Numbered from the stretch's first letter, positions 35,318 through 49,236 are shown. The stretch: 64,000 bases of DNA from Trichomonas vaginalis G3 (GCF_026262505.1 NC_067204.1:4869797-4933796), one strand, 5' to 3'. Program-made: numbers and translations. The notes: generated by a model from the sequence alone, not told the origin.

Positions 35318-36036
35318 ATTTAATAATTTTTTTTTGACATGCAAGCTTTATCTCCCAATTTTCTATAATAAAAAGTTAATATTTTATAAATCTCTGCTTA
35401 GTTCCTAACATGGCTATTATACTCTTTTGCCATTAGAATAAAGATATGTTGATATTATCGGAGCGTTTAAAGAATAAAAATTTTAAGTCTTCAATTTTGG
35501 TTTGGTTTAAGTGCTTCTATCTCTCAATCTAAAAAAGATTGTAGCTATATATACTCGCATGGACTCATGCATAGAATTAGTATATTTTCACTGAATGAAA
35601 ACAAATCTATCTCCAGGAAAAAACCGAAAATTAGAGATTACAAAATTTTTTATGAACGACTAATGAAAGTCTCTAAATTTTAATTTTTATAGTATATTGC
35701 TCTAAACAATGTTTGTAAAATTTATTGATATGTAATGATTTCATGATATTGTGATATCAATGTGTTTTGAATTAAAATTTGCTTGAAAACTAATAATCTG
35801 GACAAAAGAATTGTGAAACAAAGTTTATTAATATTTTATAGAAGGATTATATAATAGAAATTGGTTATACTTACATTTTTGGTCAATCAATTTTGAAAAC
35901 AAGAAGATTTTAACGATGCTAAAATATTAAAGCTTATAAGATATTGTGCTTATTTATGATTCTTTTTTGGATGTAATTCATGAATAAAAAAATTGATATC
36001 ATTCTTTTTATTTTTTCTTTAATCATTGGAGTAAAT
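35318..36036. other. Intergenic region downstream of gene B4
   Basis: Repeats 5098-5816; nothing coding is seen. Confidence 0.4.
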
Positions 36037-36038
36037 TA

Positions 36039-37087
36039 AGGGTTTCGTTTTGCTAAAATTGTCACTTTTATAGCATATTTGTTTTTGGATGTTTTGCGAA
36101 ACCAAAAAAAAACTATGATATACAATGTGTGTGTAAAGAAAATACTTTATTTACTAGTTAAAAAATCATTTGGTATTGATCAAGTTATTTTTTCTGGATA
36201 AGATATTATATGGATAATTGGATAGAAAATACAATTATATAATCTTGTACCTGGTTTAATTAAGCTAATTGTCATCAGAAACTTGTAATTTTTATGAATT
36301 TCAGATTTTCTTTTCATTACTGCTTTTCTTAATAGGTCAAGTTCTTATTTACGTTATAAAGTATGATATTTACAAATATCAAGTTATCATGCTTTTTGAG
36401 AAATATGAAAACAAACAAAAATGAAAAAGATAGATAGGAGCAATGAATAGTGATGTGGGTATAGAAAATGTAAGAGATATGAATGCAAAGCAATCAGTAT
36501 TTAGGACATTGACCATAGATTTCGAAAAAAAATGCTGCATATTGAGCAAAAACTATGATATATATTATAAGGCTGTCATTTAAAGCATAATGAAACTATT
36601 CCCTTTTCATTTTAATCGAATAAGATAGTAAAGATTTTGAATTTAGCTAGAAACTGATGAGATGTTTCACAAATCAGATTTTTAATCTCTATAATGCATA
36701 ATTCACTCAATATCTCAATTTTGATATTGCGAGATATTTTTGCTATCGGTTTCGCAATTTTGACACAATAGCAAGAGGGTTCTATAAGCATTATTATCAA
36801 CGTAGAATCTGAATATCATATCAGAAAATGTCGCAAATCTGACATTTACCCGACCAAATAGCAAAAATAATTGAATACTTTTCGCCAAAACTTTAAAAAT
36901 CGATAAAAATATGAAATATAGATATTAAAGAGACTTTTTATATAATATTCATAAAGATTTTCCAAAAATATGATACCGCAAAATTAAAAAAGTGACGTCT
37001 TGAGTGGAGTCAAAGGTCGAAATTGCTAGCTAAATGTTTTTTTAGCGAAATTGCGTATTGTACGTTTTTTTCGCAAAACGAAACCCT
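36039..37087 (+). mobile_element. TA-flanked transposon-like element, unit 4 copy a
   Basis: Full-length with correct ends. Small rearranged bases near 36405-36440 and 36555-36650 remove the 65-aa frame that other copies keep, which supports that frame being non-functional. Confidence 0.68.
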
Positions 37088-37932
37088 TATTTTGAATGAT
37101 TAATAAATTTTATACATCAAGGTTTTCAAAAGATTACAAAACCGCATGATCAAATTTTATATATTATGCCAATACTAATATTTAATCCAATTTTTCCATA
37201 AAATTTTCCATACGATAGAGATGCATTTTTTAAAGAATGACAGCACAAAAATGATGGCTCTAAGTAACAAAAAGTTTCAAGTAGCAGCGCACTCAGTATT
37301 TTTAAAGTGTTGTTTCATTTAATTAACAAGAAGTTCAAAGACGACTTACGATTTATATCAAATTGCAAATATTTTATCGAAAAATCTCATACATGCTTAA
37401 GTTTGTTTGTAATTTGTGATTTTATGTGAACACATATGTTATTTGCATCTAGAAATTCCTTGATTAATCAGAAAATATTAATAACTCTATCTTTCATTTA
37501 ACACACGCACCTAATATTCCTTTTAGGTTCAATAAACTAATCACATTAAAATGTTCTTTATATAATATTTTTTCATTAATCCATCTGTATACTTTGATAT
37601 CTTCTTGATAAATTTAAATGTTTCAATGTTAAAAATAAAATTATTTTCATAATTAGATTCTACACGAGATCTGGACGCAAATAGCAAGATTGCTCACATA
37701 AGTTATATTATTTAATGATTTACGCTATGTAAAGAAATAATGTAAAGAAATTCACACGGTTGATTGATTAGTGTTAACCATTCATGCTATATAATATCGA
37801 ATACAGATTAAAAGGTACATGTGAAGTACTTCACTATTTCAGCATCATTTTTCGTCTTCATTTAATCTTAAAAATGAAAACCATTATTTGTTACCAATTA
37901 TTGTATTATATGGGTGTTTAATTTATACCATA

Positions 37933-38239
37933 AGGGTTTCGTTTTGCGAAAAAACGTACAATACGCAATTTCGCTAAAAAAACATTTAGCTAGCAATTTC
38001 GACCTTTGACTCCACTCAAGACGTCACTTTTTTAATTTTGCGGTATCATATTTTTGGAAAATCTTTATGAATATTATATAAAAAGTCTCTTTAATATCTA
38101 TATTTCATATTTTTATCGATTTTTAAAGTTTTGGCGAAAAGTATTCAATTATTTTTGCTATTTGGTCGGGTAAATGTCAGATTTGCGACATTTTCTGATA
38201 TGATATTCGGATTCTACGTTGATAATAATGCATATAGAA
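37933..38239 (-). mobile_element. Inverted fragment of TA-flanked element, unit 4
   Basis: Same inverted end fragment; the spacer 37090-37930 is without genes. Confidence 0.72.
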
Positions 38240-38241
38240 TA

Positions 38242-39297
38242 AGGGTTTCGTTTTGCTAAAATTGTCACTTTTATAGCATATTTGTTTTTGGATGTTTTGC
38301 GAAACCAAAAAAAAAAAAAACTATGATATACAATGTGTGTGTAAAGAAAATACTTTATTTACTAGTTAAAAAATCATTTGGTATTGATCAAGTTATTTTT
38401 TCTGGATAAGATATTATATGGATAATTGGATAGAAAATACAATTATATAATCTTGTACCTGGTTTAATTAAGCTAATTGTCATCAGAAACTTGTAATTTT
38501 TATGAATTTCAGATTTTCTTTTCATTACTGCTTTTCTTAATAGGTCAAGTTCTTATTTACGTTATAAAGTATGATATTTACAAATATCAAGTTATCATGT
38601 TTTTTGAGAAATTATGAGAAACAAACAAAAATGAAAAAGATAGGAATAGCAATGAATAGTGATGTGGGTATAGAAAATGTAAGAGATATGAATGCAAAGC
38701 AATCAGTATTTAGGACATTGACCATAGATTTCGAAAAAAAAATGCTGCATATTGAGCAAAAACTATGATTATATTATAAGGCTGTCATTTAAAGCATAAT
38801 GAAACTATTCCCTTTTCATTTTAATCGAATAAGATAGTAAAGATTTTTGAATTAGCTAGAAACTGATGAGATGTTTTCACAAATCAGATTTTTAATCTCT
38901 ATAATGCATAATTCACTCAATATCTCAATTTTGATATTGCGAGATATTTTTGCTATCGGTTTCGCAATTTTGACACAATAGCAAGAGGGTTCTATAAGCA
39001 TTATTATCAACGTAGAATCTGAATATCATATCAGAAAATGTCGCAAATCTGACATTTACCCGACCAAATAGCAAAAATAATTGAATACTTTTCGCCAAAA
39101 CTTTAAAAATCGATAAAAATATGAAATATAGATATTAAAGAGACTTTTTATATAATATTCATAAAGATTTTCCAAAAATATGATACCGCAAAATTAAAAA
39201 AGTGACGTCTTGAGTGGAGTCAAAGGTCGAAATTGCTAGCTAAATGTTTTTTTAGCGAAATTGCGTATTGTACGTTTTTTTCGCAAAACGAAACCCT
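38242..39297 (+). mobile_element. TA-flanked transposon-like element, unit 4 copy b
   Basis: Full-length copy with intact ends, located 224 bp upstream of gene A5. Confidence 0.7.
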
Positions 39298-39521
39298 TAA
39301 GTAAATACTTATATTACTTCTTTTGCAATATGTAAAGATGATATATAATTAACCATTAAAAATTGTCATTTTTATCGGATAATTGAAATTTAAAAATAAA
39401 CAAATTATAACACAAATCAATAATATATTTAATTGACAAATTATCAAGAATAATTGAATGATTATTTTTTGAAGTTTAATTGAAATTATTCAATTAAATC
39501 AATTATTTCAATTTTTTTCAA

Positions 39522-41440
39522 ATGTTTTTCTTGTTTGTTCTAGCGAATTCACACGCATTTCAATGTATGCATAATGAAAATGAGTACTGGCTTGTTCCCA
39601 AAATAGATCTTGCTTCAATAAAGCATCAAAAGAGAAAATTAACAGAATCTTCATGGCGAAACATTCGTATTAAAATCGTCACAGACTTTATCACATGGGA
39701 ACTCGATGATGAATTTAAATGTAAGACCGTTGGGCAAACAATTTCATGGGAGCGTGGGACACATCTATGTACGGAAGATGATTTTTTAAATGCTTCACGA
39801 AGAGCGAATCTTTTAAGGACATTGGATAATGTTAGAATATATATAGAGAAGTTACTCAAAGTGATACCCGTTACAGGATCGATTACTATGGATTCGGCTG
39901 GTTCATATACTTTTACGTATTCTCCATTGAAAAGTTATACAGGCTATGATTTAATATTACCAGTCGTTCTTAAGAATTTCGGTGGTGATAGTCCTCTTGC
40001 AATGGCTGGTCCAACTGGTTATGAAAGAACATACAAGCGTCCAATTAGTGGAATTATATACTTAAATACAAAGAAAATTCCAGATAATACACAAAGTGAG
40101 TCAACATGGCAACGTTGGTACTTCCAAGTTTTAATTCATGAAATTTGTCATGCACTTGGTGTTACTGGTTCAATGTTTTCTTGGTATCATCCTTATGAGA
40201 ACTCACAACCATATAACAATCCAACATGTCAACTTACAATACACAAGAAGTCTTTCACATTCTTAACAACTCCTTATTCTCACATCTTCGCGAAGAAACG
40301 ATATGGTGTTGAAACATTCTCAAATGGAACTCACAGTTGTCCATCAGGTATCGAAATTGAAGACGGTGGTGGTGAAGGCACATCTGGTTCCCACCTTGAA
40401 GGACGTGTTTTTTACTCAGATTTAATGACGGGAACTGTGATGTCTGATGCATCAGGGCCATTTCAACGACTTACAGATGCAGTGATGGCAATATTACAAG
40501 ATACAGGAAATTACAAGTGTGATTGGAAATATGCACAACCACTTGTATGGGGTAATCCAGAATCAACAATTGGTGGCCAACCAATCAATGACTTTGCAAC
40601 AGGTGTTCCGTCTAAAGTTTTCCCGATCACTACATGAAGAAACCAACCGGTGACAATCTTGGTGGAACGGGTTTTGACTTCAAAACATGGGGGAGTTCGT
40701 CGAGTGTTGTGAAAGACTCTGAGATTTCATGTCCAAGTAATGACATTAAATATCAGCAATATTGTGGTCCGGCTCGTTATGAATTTTATAATCCATCAAA
40801 AGCTGATTTGCCTGCAAAGAGATATCTTTATGACTATATAAATGTTGCATATCCCCAAGATAGCTGTCCTGATGGTCAAGCAATTTTGCCTGGAGCCACT
40901 CAATTTAGCAATGTTTTTGAATTATGTGCTCCATACAAATGTAATAAATATGATAGCTTTACACTGAACGTAACAACTCTCGGAAAAACAACTATTATAG
41001 AATGTAATAAGAGCAATGTTGGTGCAGCTTTTTCTTACGAAGTGCCTTCCTCATTTATTTCATATCCAAGAACAGCATATTGTGTTCATCCAGAAATATT
41101 CTGCAGATCAGTTAAACTTAATGAAATGAATTTTGTTGCAGATCCATTCGATCCAAACACAGTCCAACTTCAAGATCCATATAAAACGCCATCTCCAACA
41201 CCAAATACACCTGCGCTGAGCTCCCAAATAGAACCAACACCTGATCCAAATGAACCAAGTGAATCCGATGATTCTAAGTCAGATTCAGGTAAGAAAGGAC
41301 TCTCAACCAAGATGTGGATCATCATTGGTGCATCGGTTGGGGCTGTTATTCTGATAATCCTTATTGTAACCATTATTGTGTGCAAGGTCAAAGGTAGTAA
41401 AGAGACGTCCAGTGATCATGATCAAGATTTATTTGTTTGA
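39522..41440 (+). pseudogene. GP63-like metallopeptidase gene A copy 5, single frameshift
   Basis: Identical to A2 except for a missing C in the CCCC run near 40622. This truncates the frame at 40637, after the protease core and before the cysteine-rich region and anchor. The next frame restarts at an internal ATG at 40634. If real, the product would be a 371-aa unanchored protease with HEICHALG and HLEGR, possibly secreted. The same C is missing in A4, so the loss is either shared by descent or a recurrent homopolymer error. Confidence 0.75.
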
Positions 41441-41534
41441 ATTATCTTTTTTTGACCTTTTATTAATTTATGATGCGTTAACTAAAATGAATTATGATTT
41501 ATAATAAAATATCAATTATTTATGTCAAAACAAA

Positions 41535-41672
41535 ATATCCATCTCGAGTTTTTCCATCTCATTACATGAAGAAACCAACCGGTGACAATCTTGGTGAATC
41601 AGGTTTTGACTTCAAGACATGGGAGTCTTCACCAGCTCTTATGAAAGACTCTGAAAATTCATGTCCAAGCAA
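41535..41672 (+). pseudogene. GP63 gene fragment, unit 5
   Basis: Same relic downstream of gene A5. Confidence 0.68.
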
Positions 41673-41705
41673 ACGTTTGCAGGAATCATATTAATCACTT
41701 TGAAC

Positions 41706-42698
41706 GGCGTGTGGGCAATTTTAACGACATTTTTTAACGCGATACGAGCGTAAGTCCATAGAATGTGTTTTGAGGGAAACTATAAAAATCCAAAATAGAG
41801 GTAAGTGCGCCATTATTACCTGAAGTTACATGGAATAAATCGAAGAGTAAGTACAAGATGATCTTGCATCTTTCCAAGTAAATGAAATTTATTAAAATTA
41901 AGATGATAATATTCATTTATAGTATGTGTATGATGTTTTTTCAAAATTTCTTCAAATAAAATGCAGAGAGAGGGTCAAAGTTGCTATTTGTCACTTTTCC
42001 ACAAGAATATAATGGGGACAAAGTTATCATATAGTTGATCTCATTCACTGAGGTGAGAGATGCGTGTAGTGTAATGGGATAAACAGTGGGATTGCTGCTC
42101 TAAGTCCTAGGTTCGAGACACATTGGCTTCATTTTTCTCTTTTTTATTGACGTAAACTATTCAATTTTTGTGTTCTCCATTCAAATTTCAGAATTTTTTT
42201 TGCAGATTTCACGCTACATTCGAAGTTACCTTTTGTAACAACCACTGCCTACGAAAGACGAAAGTGTGTCACGATTTCACCCGGAAATCCGACGGTTGTT
42301 TAAGAGTAAGCACTTTTGGTCGTATATTAATTTAACTAATATGAATTTGGATTGTGCTTTCCTTATTGATGTAATGATATTTTCACTAATAAAAAATGAA
42401 ATATACACAAGAAAAAAATTATTCAAAAATTATCATTGCATTTTATTTGAAGAAATTTTGAAAAAACATCATACACATACTATAAATGAATATTATCATC
42501 TTAATTTTAATAAATTTCATTTACTTGGAAAGATGCAAGATCATCTTGTACTTACTCTTCGATTTATTCCATGTAACTTCGCAGGTAATAATGGCGCACT
42601 TACCTCTATTTTGGATTTTTATAGTTTCCCTCAAAACACATTCTATGGACTTACGCTCGTATCGCGTTAAAAAATGTCGTTAAAATTGAACCGCGCCC
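41706..42698 (+). mobile_element. MULE-like non-autonomous element, unit 5
   Basis: Flanked by ACTTTGAAC at 41697-41705 and 42699-42707. It has small deletions near 41821 and 42244 relative to unit 2. Confidence 0.8.
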
Positions 42699-42707
42699 AC
42701 TTTGAAC

Positions 42708-43456
42708 AAATCCGATTTATGCATTGAACTACACTACATAGAGATAAAATTAATAATTTTCATTTGAAATGTTGGTTATATGTCTAATTATATGGTATAT
42801 AACATTTAACTCAACTTATGATAAAATAATGTTTTAAGATTAAGAAAATTTCTAACTATTTGCCCAAAGGTATGCACTACATAAACTATATCGACAAAAT
42901 AATGATTTCAAATGAACATTAAATTTAAATGAATAAGAGAGAAAAAATAAGTGAAATGTGATTAAAAATACTATACTACATAGTTGCTGACTGCGTAAGG
43001 AAGTGAGATGTACTTATCAATAGCACATCGTCAAGACAAGAGTGACTGATTTGACAGAATGTAACTTTTATGACAACGATCAATTAATTTTTAATAATTT
43101 GTATACCAATATAGTAAATTTACTATTTAATCAACAACCGATTATCATAAATACAATTTTTTGTTTAAATTGAACAATTGAATTATGCAAATTTATAAAA
43201 AAAGGTTTGTTTGTTCCATTTATATTAAAATTTTTACCTTCAAAAAAATTGAATGATATTCGTCTAAAAAGATAATTTAATGAAATCGAATATTAATATG
43301 AACTCGGATATAATTTACGATACATCCCATTTGAAATTCAAAGGTTGTAAAAATTGTTGTTCGATATATTCAAGCAAATATTGTTTAATATATTGAATTG
43401 AACAAGCCATAACACTTCCGCATTTTTTGAAGGTATGCAACAAATTCAATTTTATA
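42708..43456. other. Intergenic region upstream of gene B5
   Basis: Repeats 12494-13242; no gene is seen. Confidence 0.4.
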
Positions 43457-45385
43457 ATGTTTTTGTTGCTTTTTTTAGCCAATTCTCATGAATTTAGATG
43501 CATGCATAATGAGAATGAAGATTGGCTCGTTCCAAAAATAGATCCTTCTTCAATAAAGCATCAAAAGAGAAAATTGCAAGAATCTTCATGGCAAAACATT
43601 CGTATTAAAATTGTTACAGATTTCATCACAGGTGAACTCGATGATGATCTTAAATGTAAAAGTATCGGACAACAAATTTCATGGAGATACGGCACAATTA
43701 CATGTACAGAAGAAGATTTTTTAAATGCGTCACGAAAAGCGAATCTTTTAAGGACATTGGATAATGTTAGAATATATTTAGAGAAGTTGCTTAAAGTAAT
43801 ACCTGTTTCAGGCCCAATTACAATGGAGACTTCTTCATCGAACTCTTTTACATACTCTCCAAAGAAAAGTTATACAGGCTATGATTTAATATTACCAGTT
43901 GTTCTTAGGAATTTCGGTAGTGATAGTCCTCTTGCAATGGCTGGCCCTACTGATTATGATTCTGTCTATAGTCGTCCAATCAGTGGCATTGTATACTTAA
44001 ATACGAAGCAAATACCAGACAATACTCAAAGCGAATCAACATGGCAACGTTGGTTCTTCCAAGTTTTAATTCATGAAATTTGTCATGCACTTGGTGTTAC
44101 TGATTCAATGTTTTCTTGGTATCATCCTTATGAGAACTCACAACCATATAACAATCCAACATGTCAACTTACAATACACAAGAAGTCTTTCACATTCTTA
44201 ACAACTCCTTATTCTCACATCTTCGCGAAGAAACGATATGGTGTTGAAACATTCTCAAATGGAACTCACAGTTGTCCATCAGGTATCGAAATTGAAGACG
44301 GTGGCGGTTACGGAACAGCCGGTTCCCACCTTGAAGGACGTGCTTTCTATTCAGAGTTAATGACAGGAAGTTCGATGTCTGATGCATCAGGTCCATTTGA
44401 GAGACTTACAGATGCAGTGATGGCAATATTACAAGATACAGGAAATTACAAGTGTGATTGGAGATATGCACAACCACTTGTTTGGGGTAATCCAGAATCA
44501 ACAATTGGTGGCCAACCAATCAATGACTTTGCAACAGGTCCTCCATCTAAAGTTTTCCCCGATCACTACATGAAGAAACCAAATGGTGACAATCTTGGTG
44601 CCACAGGCTTCAACTTCAAGACATGGGGAAGTTGGCTTCCATTAAAAGCTGATTCTGAAATTTCATGTCCAAGCCAATTCATTAACTATCAACAATATTG
44701 TGGTCCAGCACGTTATGAGTTTTATAATCCGTTGAAAGCAGATTTTCAATACAACAAATATATTTTTGACTTCATCAATGTAACATATCCTTCCAATAGT
44801 TGCCCAGATGGTCAAGCAATTTTACCTGGAGCATCTGAGTATGGAAATGTATACGATGTTTGTGGAACATATAAATGCAACAAATATGATAGTTACACGA
44901 TGAATGTAACTACATTTGAAAAAACAACCACAATCACATGCAATAAGAGCAATGTCGGTCAAGCATTCTATTATTATATTCCTGCCAGCTATGGTTATGT
45001 GTTAAGAGCAGCATATTGTGTCCATCCAGAAATATTCTGCAGAACAGTTAAACTTCATGAAATGAATTTTGTTGCTGATCCATTCGATCCAAATTCAGTC
45101 CAACTTCAAGATCCATATAAAACACCAACTCCAACACCAAAGCCAACACCGAATACACAATCTTCAGGAGACTCAACATCAAGCACAAATGGATCAGGTG
45201 AATCAGGCAACAATGACTCCAAATCAAATAATGGAAAGAAAGGAATCTCATCTAAGGTGTGGATCATCGTTGGCGTCATTATCGGTGTAGTTGTTATTAT
45301 CGCCCTTATTGTCACTATTATTGTTTGCAAAGCCAAAGGCAGTAAGGAAACAGCAAGCGATGACAAAATTAATAAGGTTTTTTAA
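43457..45385 (+). CDS. GP63-like metallopeptidase, gene B copy 5 with altered C-terminus
   Basis: As B1 up to the last residues. The end reads DKINKVF and then stop, instead of DKINKDFLV, because the DNA is GGTTTTTTAATATAA rather than GGATTTCTTAGTATAA. This is a cluster of substitutions, not a one-base indel, so it is more likely a real variant. The cytoplasmic tail is two residues shorter; the catalytic part is unchanged. Confidence 0.88.
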   Translation: MFLLLFLANSHEFRCMHNENEDWLVPKIDPSSIKHQKRKLQESSWQNIRIKIVTDFITGELDDDLKCKSIGQQISWRYGTITCTEEDFLNASRKANLLRTLDNVRIYLEKLLKVIPVSGPITMETSSSNSFTYSPKKSYTGYDLILPVVLRNFGSDSPLAMAGPTDYDSVYSRPISGIVYLNTKQIPDNTQSESTWQRWFFQVLIHEICHALGVTDSMFSWYHPYENSQPYNNPTCQLTIHKKSFTFLTTPYSHIFAKKRYGVETFSNGTHSCPSGIEIEDGGGYGTAGSHLEGRAFYSELMTGSSMSDASGPFERLTDAVMAILQDTGNYKCDWRYAQPLVWGNPESTIGGQPINDFATGPPSKVFPDHYMKKPNGDNLGATGFNFKTWGSWLPLKADSEISCPSQFINYQQYCGPARYEFYNPLKADFQYNKYIFDFINVTYPSNSCPDGQAILPGASEYGNVYDVCGTYKCNKYDSYTMNVTTFEKTTTITCNKSNVGQAFYYYIPASYGYVLRAAYCVHPEIFCRTVKLHEMNFVADPFDPNSVQLQDPYKTPTPTPKPTPNTQSSGDSTSSTNGSGESGNNDSKSNNGKKGISSKVWIIVGVIIGVVVIIALIVTIIVCKAKGSKETASDDKINKVF

Positions 45386-46109
45386 TATAAATTTAATAAT
45401 TTTTTTTTGACATGCAAGCTTTATCTCCCAATTTTCTATAATAAAAAGTTAATATTTTATAAATCTCTGCTTAGTTCCTAACATGGCTATTATACTCTTT
45501 TGCCATTAGAATAAAGATATGTTGATATTATCGGAGCGTTTAAAGAATAAAAATTTTAAGTCTTCAATTTTGGTTTGGTTTAAGTGCTTCTATCTCTCAA
45601 TCTAAAAAAGATTGTAGCTATATATACTCGCATGGACTCATGCATAGAATTAGTATATTTTCACTGAATGAAAACAAATCTATCTCCAGGAAAAAACCGA
45701 AAATTAGAGATTACAAAATTTTTTATGAACGACTAATGAAAGTCTCTAAATTTTAATTTTTATAGTATATTGCTCTAAACAATGTTTGTAAAATTTATTG
45801 ATATGTAATGATTTCATGATATTGTGATATCAATGTGTTTTGAATTAAAATTTGCTTGAAAACTAATAATCTGGACAAAAGAATTGTGAAACAAAGTTTA
45901 TTAATATTTTATAGAAGGATTATATAATAGAAATTGGTTATACTTACATTTTTGGTCAATCAATTTTGAAAACAAGAAGATTTTAACGATGCTAAAATAT
46001 TAAAGCTTATAAGATATTGTGCTTATTTATGATTCTTTTTTGGATGTAATTCATGAATAAAAAAATTGATATCATTCTTTTTATTTTTTCTTTAATCATT
46101 GGAGTAAAT
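45386..46109. other. Intergenic region downstream of gene B5
   Basis: Repeats 5098-5816; nothing coding is seen. Confidence 0.4.
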
Positions 46110-46111
46110 TA

Positions 46112-47162
46112 AGGGTTTCGTTTTGCTAAAATTGTCACTTTTATAGCATATTTGTTTTTGGATGTTTTGCGAAACCAAAAAAAAACTATGATATACAATG
46201 TGTGTGTAAAGAAAATACTTTATTTACTAGTTAAAAAATCATTTGGTATTGATCAAGTTATTTTTTCTGGATAAGATATTATATGGATAATTGGATAGAA
46301 AATACAATTATATAATCTTGTACCTGGTTTAATTAAGCTAATTGTCATCAGAAACTTGTAATTTTTATGAATTTCAGATTTTCTTTTCATTACTGCTTTT
46401 CTTAATAGGTCAAGTTCTTATTTACGTTATAAAGTATGATATTTACAAATATCAAGTTATCATGCTTTTTGAGAAATTATGAGAAACAAACAAAAATGAA
46501 AAAGATAGGAATAGCAATGAATAGTGATGTGGGTATAGAAAATGTAAGAGATATGAATGCAAAGCAATCAGTATTTAGGACATTGACCATAGATTTCGAA
46601 AAAAAAATGCTGCATATTGAGCAAAAACTATGATTATATTATAAGGCTGTCATTTAAAGCATAATGAAACTATTCCCTTTTCATTTTAATCGAATAAGAT
46701 AGTAAAGATTTTTGAATTAGCTAGAAACTGATGAGATGTTTTCACAAATCAGATTTTTAATCTCTATAATGCATAATTCACTCAATATCTCAATTTTGAT
46801 ATTGCGAGATATTTTTGCTATCGGTTTCGCAATTTTGACACAATAGCAAGAGGGTTCTATAAGCATTATTATCAACGTAGAATCTGAATATCATATCAGA
46901 AAATGTCGCAAATCTGACATTTACCCGACCAAATAGCAAAAATAATTGAATACTTTTCGCCAAAACTTTAAAAATCGATAAAAATATGAAATATAGATAT
47001 TAAAGAGACTTTTTATATAATATTCATAAAGATTTTCCAAAAATATGATACCGCAAAATTAAAAAAGTGACGTCTTGAGTGGAGTCAAAGGTCGAAATTG
47101 CTAGCTAAATGTTTTTTTAGCGAAATTGCGTATTGTACGTTTTTTTCGCAAAACGAAACCCT
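46112..47162 (+). mobile_element. TA-flanked transposon-like element, unit 5 copy a
   Basis: Full-length copy with intact ends and TA flanks. Confidence 0.7.
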
Positions 47163-48007
47163 TATTTTGAATGATTAATAAATTTTATACATCAAGGTTT
47201 TCAAAAGATTACAAAACCGCATGATCAAATTTTATATATTATGCCAATACTAATATTTAATCCAATTTTTCCATAAAATTTTCCATACGATAGAGATGCA
47301 TTTTTTAAAGAATGACAGCACAAAAATGATGGCTCTAAGTAACAAAAAGTTTCAAGTAGCAGCGCACTCAGTATTTTTAAAGTGTTGTTTCATTTAATTA
47401 ACAAGAAGTTCAAAGACGACTTACGATTTATATCAAATTGCAAATATTTTATCGAAAAATCTCATACATGCTTAAGTTTGTTTGTAATTTGTGATTTTAT
47501 GTGAACACATATGTTATTTGCATCTAGAAATTCCTTGATTAATCAGAAAATATTAATAACTCTATCTTTCATTTAACACACGCACCTAATATTCCTTTTA
47601 GGTTCAATAAACTAATCACATTAAAATGTTCTTTATATAATATTTTTTCATTAATCCATCTGTATACTTTGATATCTTCTTGATAAATTTAAATGTTTCA
47701 ATGTTAAAAATAAAATTATTTTCATAATTAGATTCTACACGAGATCTGGACGCAAATAGCAAGATTGCTCACATATATTATATTATTTAATGATTTACGC
47801 TATGTAAAGAAATAATGTAAAGAAATTCACACGGTTGATTGATTAGTGTTAACCATTCATGCTATATAATATCGAATACAGATTAAAAGGTACATGTGAA
47901 GTACTTCACTATTTCAGCATCATTTTTCGTCTTCATTTAATCTTAAAAATGAAAACCATTATTTGTTACCAATTATTGTATTATATGGGTGTTTAATTTA
48001 TACCATA

Positions 48008-48315
48008 AGGGTTTCGTTTTGCGAAAAAAACGTACAATACGCAATTTCGCTAAAAAAACATTTAGCTAGCAATTTCGACCTTTGACTCCACTCAAGACGT
48101 CACTTTTTTAATTTTGCGGTATCATATTTTTGGAAAATCTTTATGAATATTATATAAAAAGTCTCTTTAATATCTATATTTCATATTTTTATCGATTTTT
48201 AAAGTTTTGGCGAAAAGTATTCAATTATTTTTGCTATTTGGTCGGGTAAATGTCAGATTTGCGACATTTTCTGATATGATATTCGGATTCTACGTTGATA
48301 ATAATGCATATAGAA
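48008..48315 (-). mobile_element. Inverted fragment of TA-flanked element, unit 5
   Basis: Same inverted end fragment; the spacer 47165-48005 is non-coding. Confidence 0.72.
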
Positions 48316-48317
48316 TA

Positions 48318-49231
48318 AGGGTTTCGTTTTGCTAAAATTGTCACTTTTATAGCATATTTGTTTTTGGATGTTTTGCGAAACCAAAAAAAAAAAAAAACTA
48401 TGATATACAATGTGTGTGTAAAGAAAATACTTTATTTACTAGTTAAAAAATCATTTGGTATTGATCAAGTTATTTTTTCTGGATAAGATATTATATGGAT
48501 AATTGGATAGAAAATACAATTATATAATCTTGTACCTGGTTTAATTAAGCTAATTGTCATCAGAAACTTGTAATTTTTATGAATTTCAGATTTTCTTTTC
48601 ATTACTGCTTTTCTTAATAGGTCAAGTTCTTATTTACGTTATAAAGTATGATATTTACAAATATCAAGTTATCATGTTTTTTGAGAAATTATGAGAAACA
48701 AACAAAAATGAAAAAGATAGGAATAGCAATGAATAGTGATGTGGGTATAGAAAATGTAAGAGATATGAATGCAAAGCAATCAGTATTTAGGACATTGACC
48801 ATAGATTTCGAAAAAAAAATGCTGCATATTGAGCAAAAACTATGATTATATTATAAGGCTGTCATTTAAAGCATAATGAAACTATTCCCTTTTCATTTTA
48901 ATCGAATAAGATAGTAAAGATTTTTGAATTAGCTAGAAACTGATGAGATGTTTTCACAAATCAGATTTTTAATCTCTATAATGCATAATTCACTCAATAT
49001 CTCAATTTTGATATTGCGAGATATTTTTGCTATCGGTTTCGCAATTTTGACACAATAGCAAGAGGGTTCTATAAGCATTATTATCAACGTAGAATCTGAA
49101 TATCATATCAGAAAATGTCGCAAATCTGACATTTACCCGACCAAATAGCAAAAATAATTGAATACTTTTCGCCAAAACTTTAAAAATCGATAAAAATATG
49201 AAATATAGATATTAAAGAGACTTTTTATATA

Positions 49232-49236
<5 letters not shown>
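48318..49236 (+). mobile_element. TA-flanked transposon-like element, unit 5 copy b, truncated
   Basis: The left end is intact, but the match to the other copies stops after TATAATATT at 49236, about 135 bp short of the right end. Poly-A and unrelated sequence follow. This is the right edge of the protease array in the window. Confidence 0.78.
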
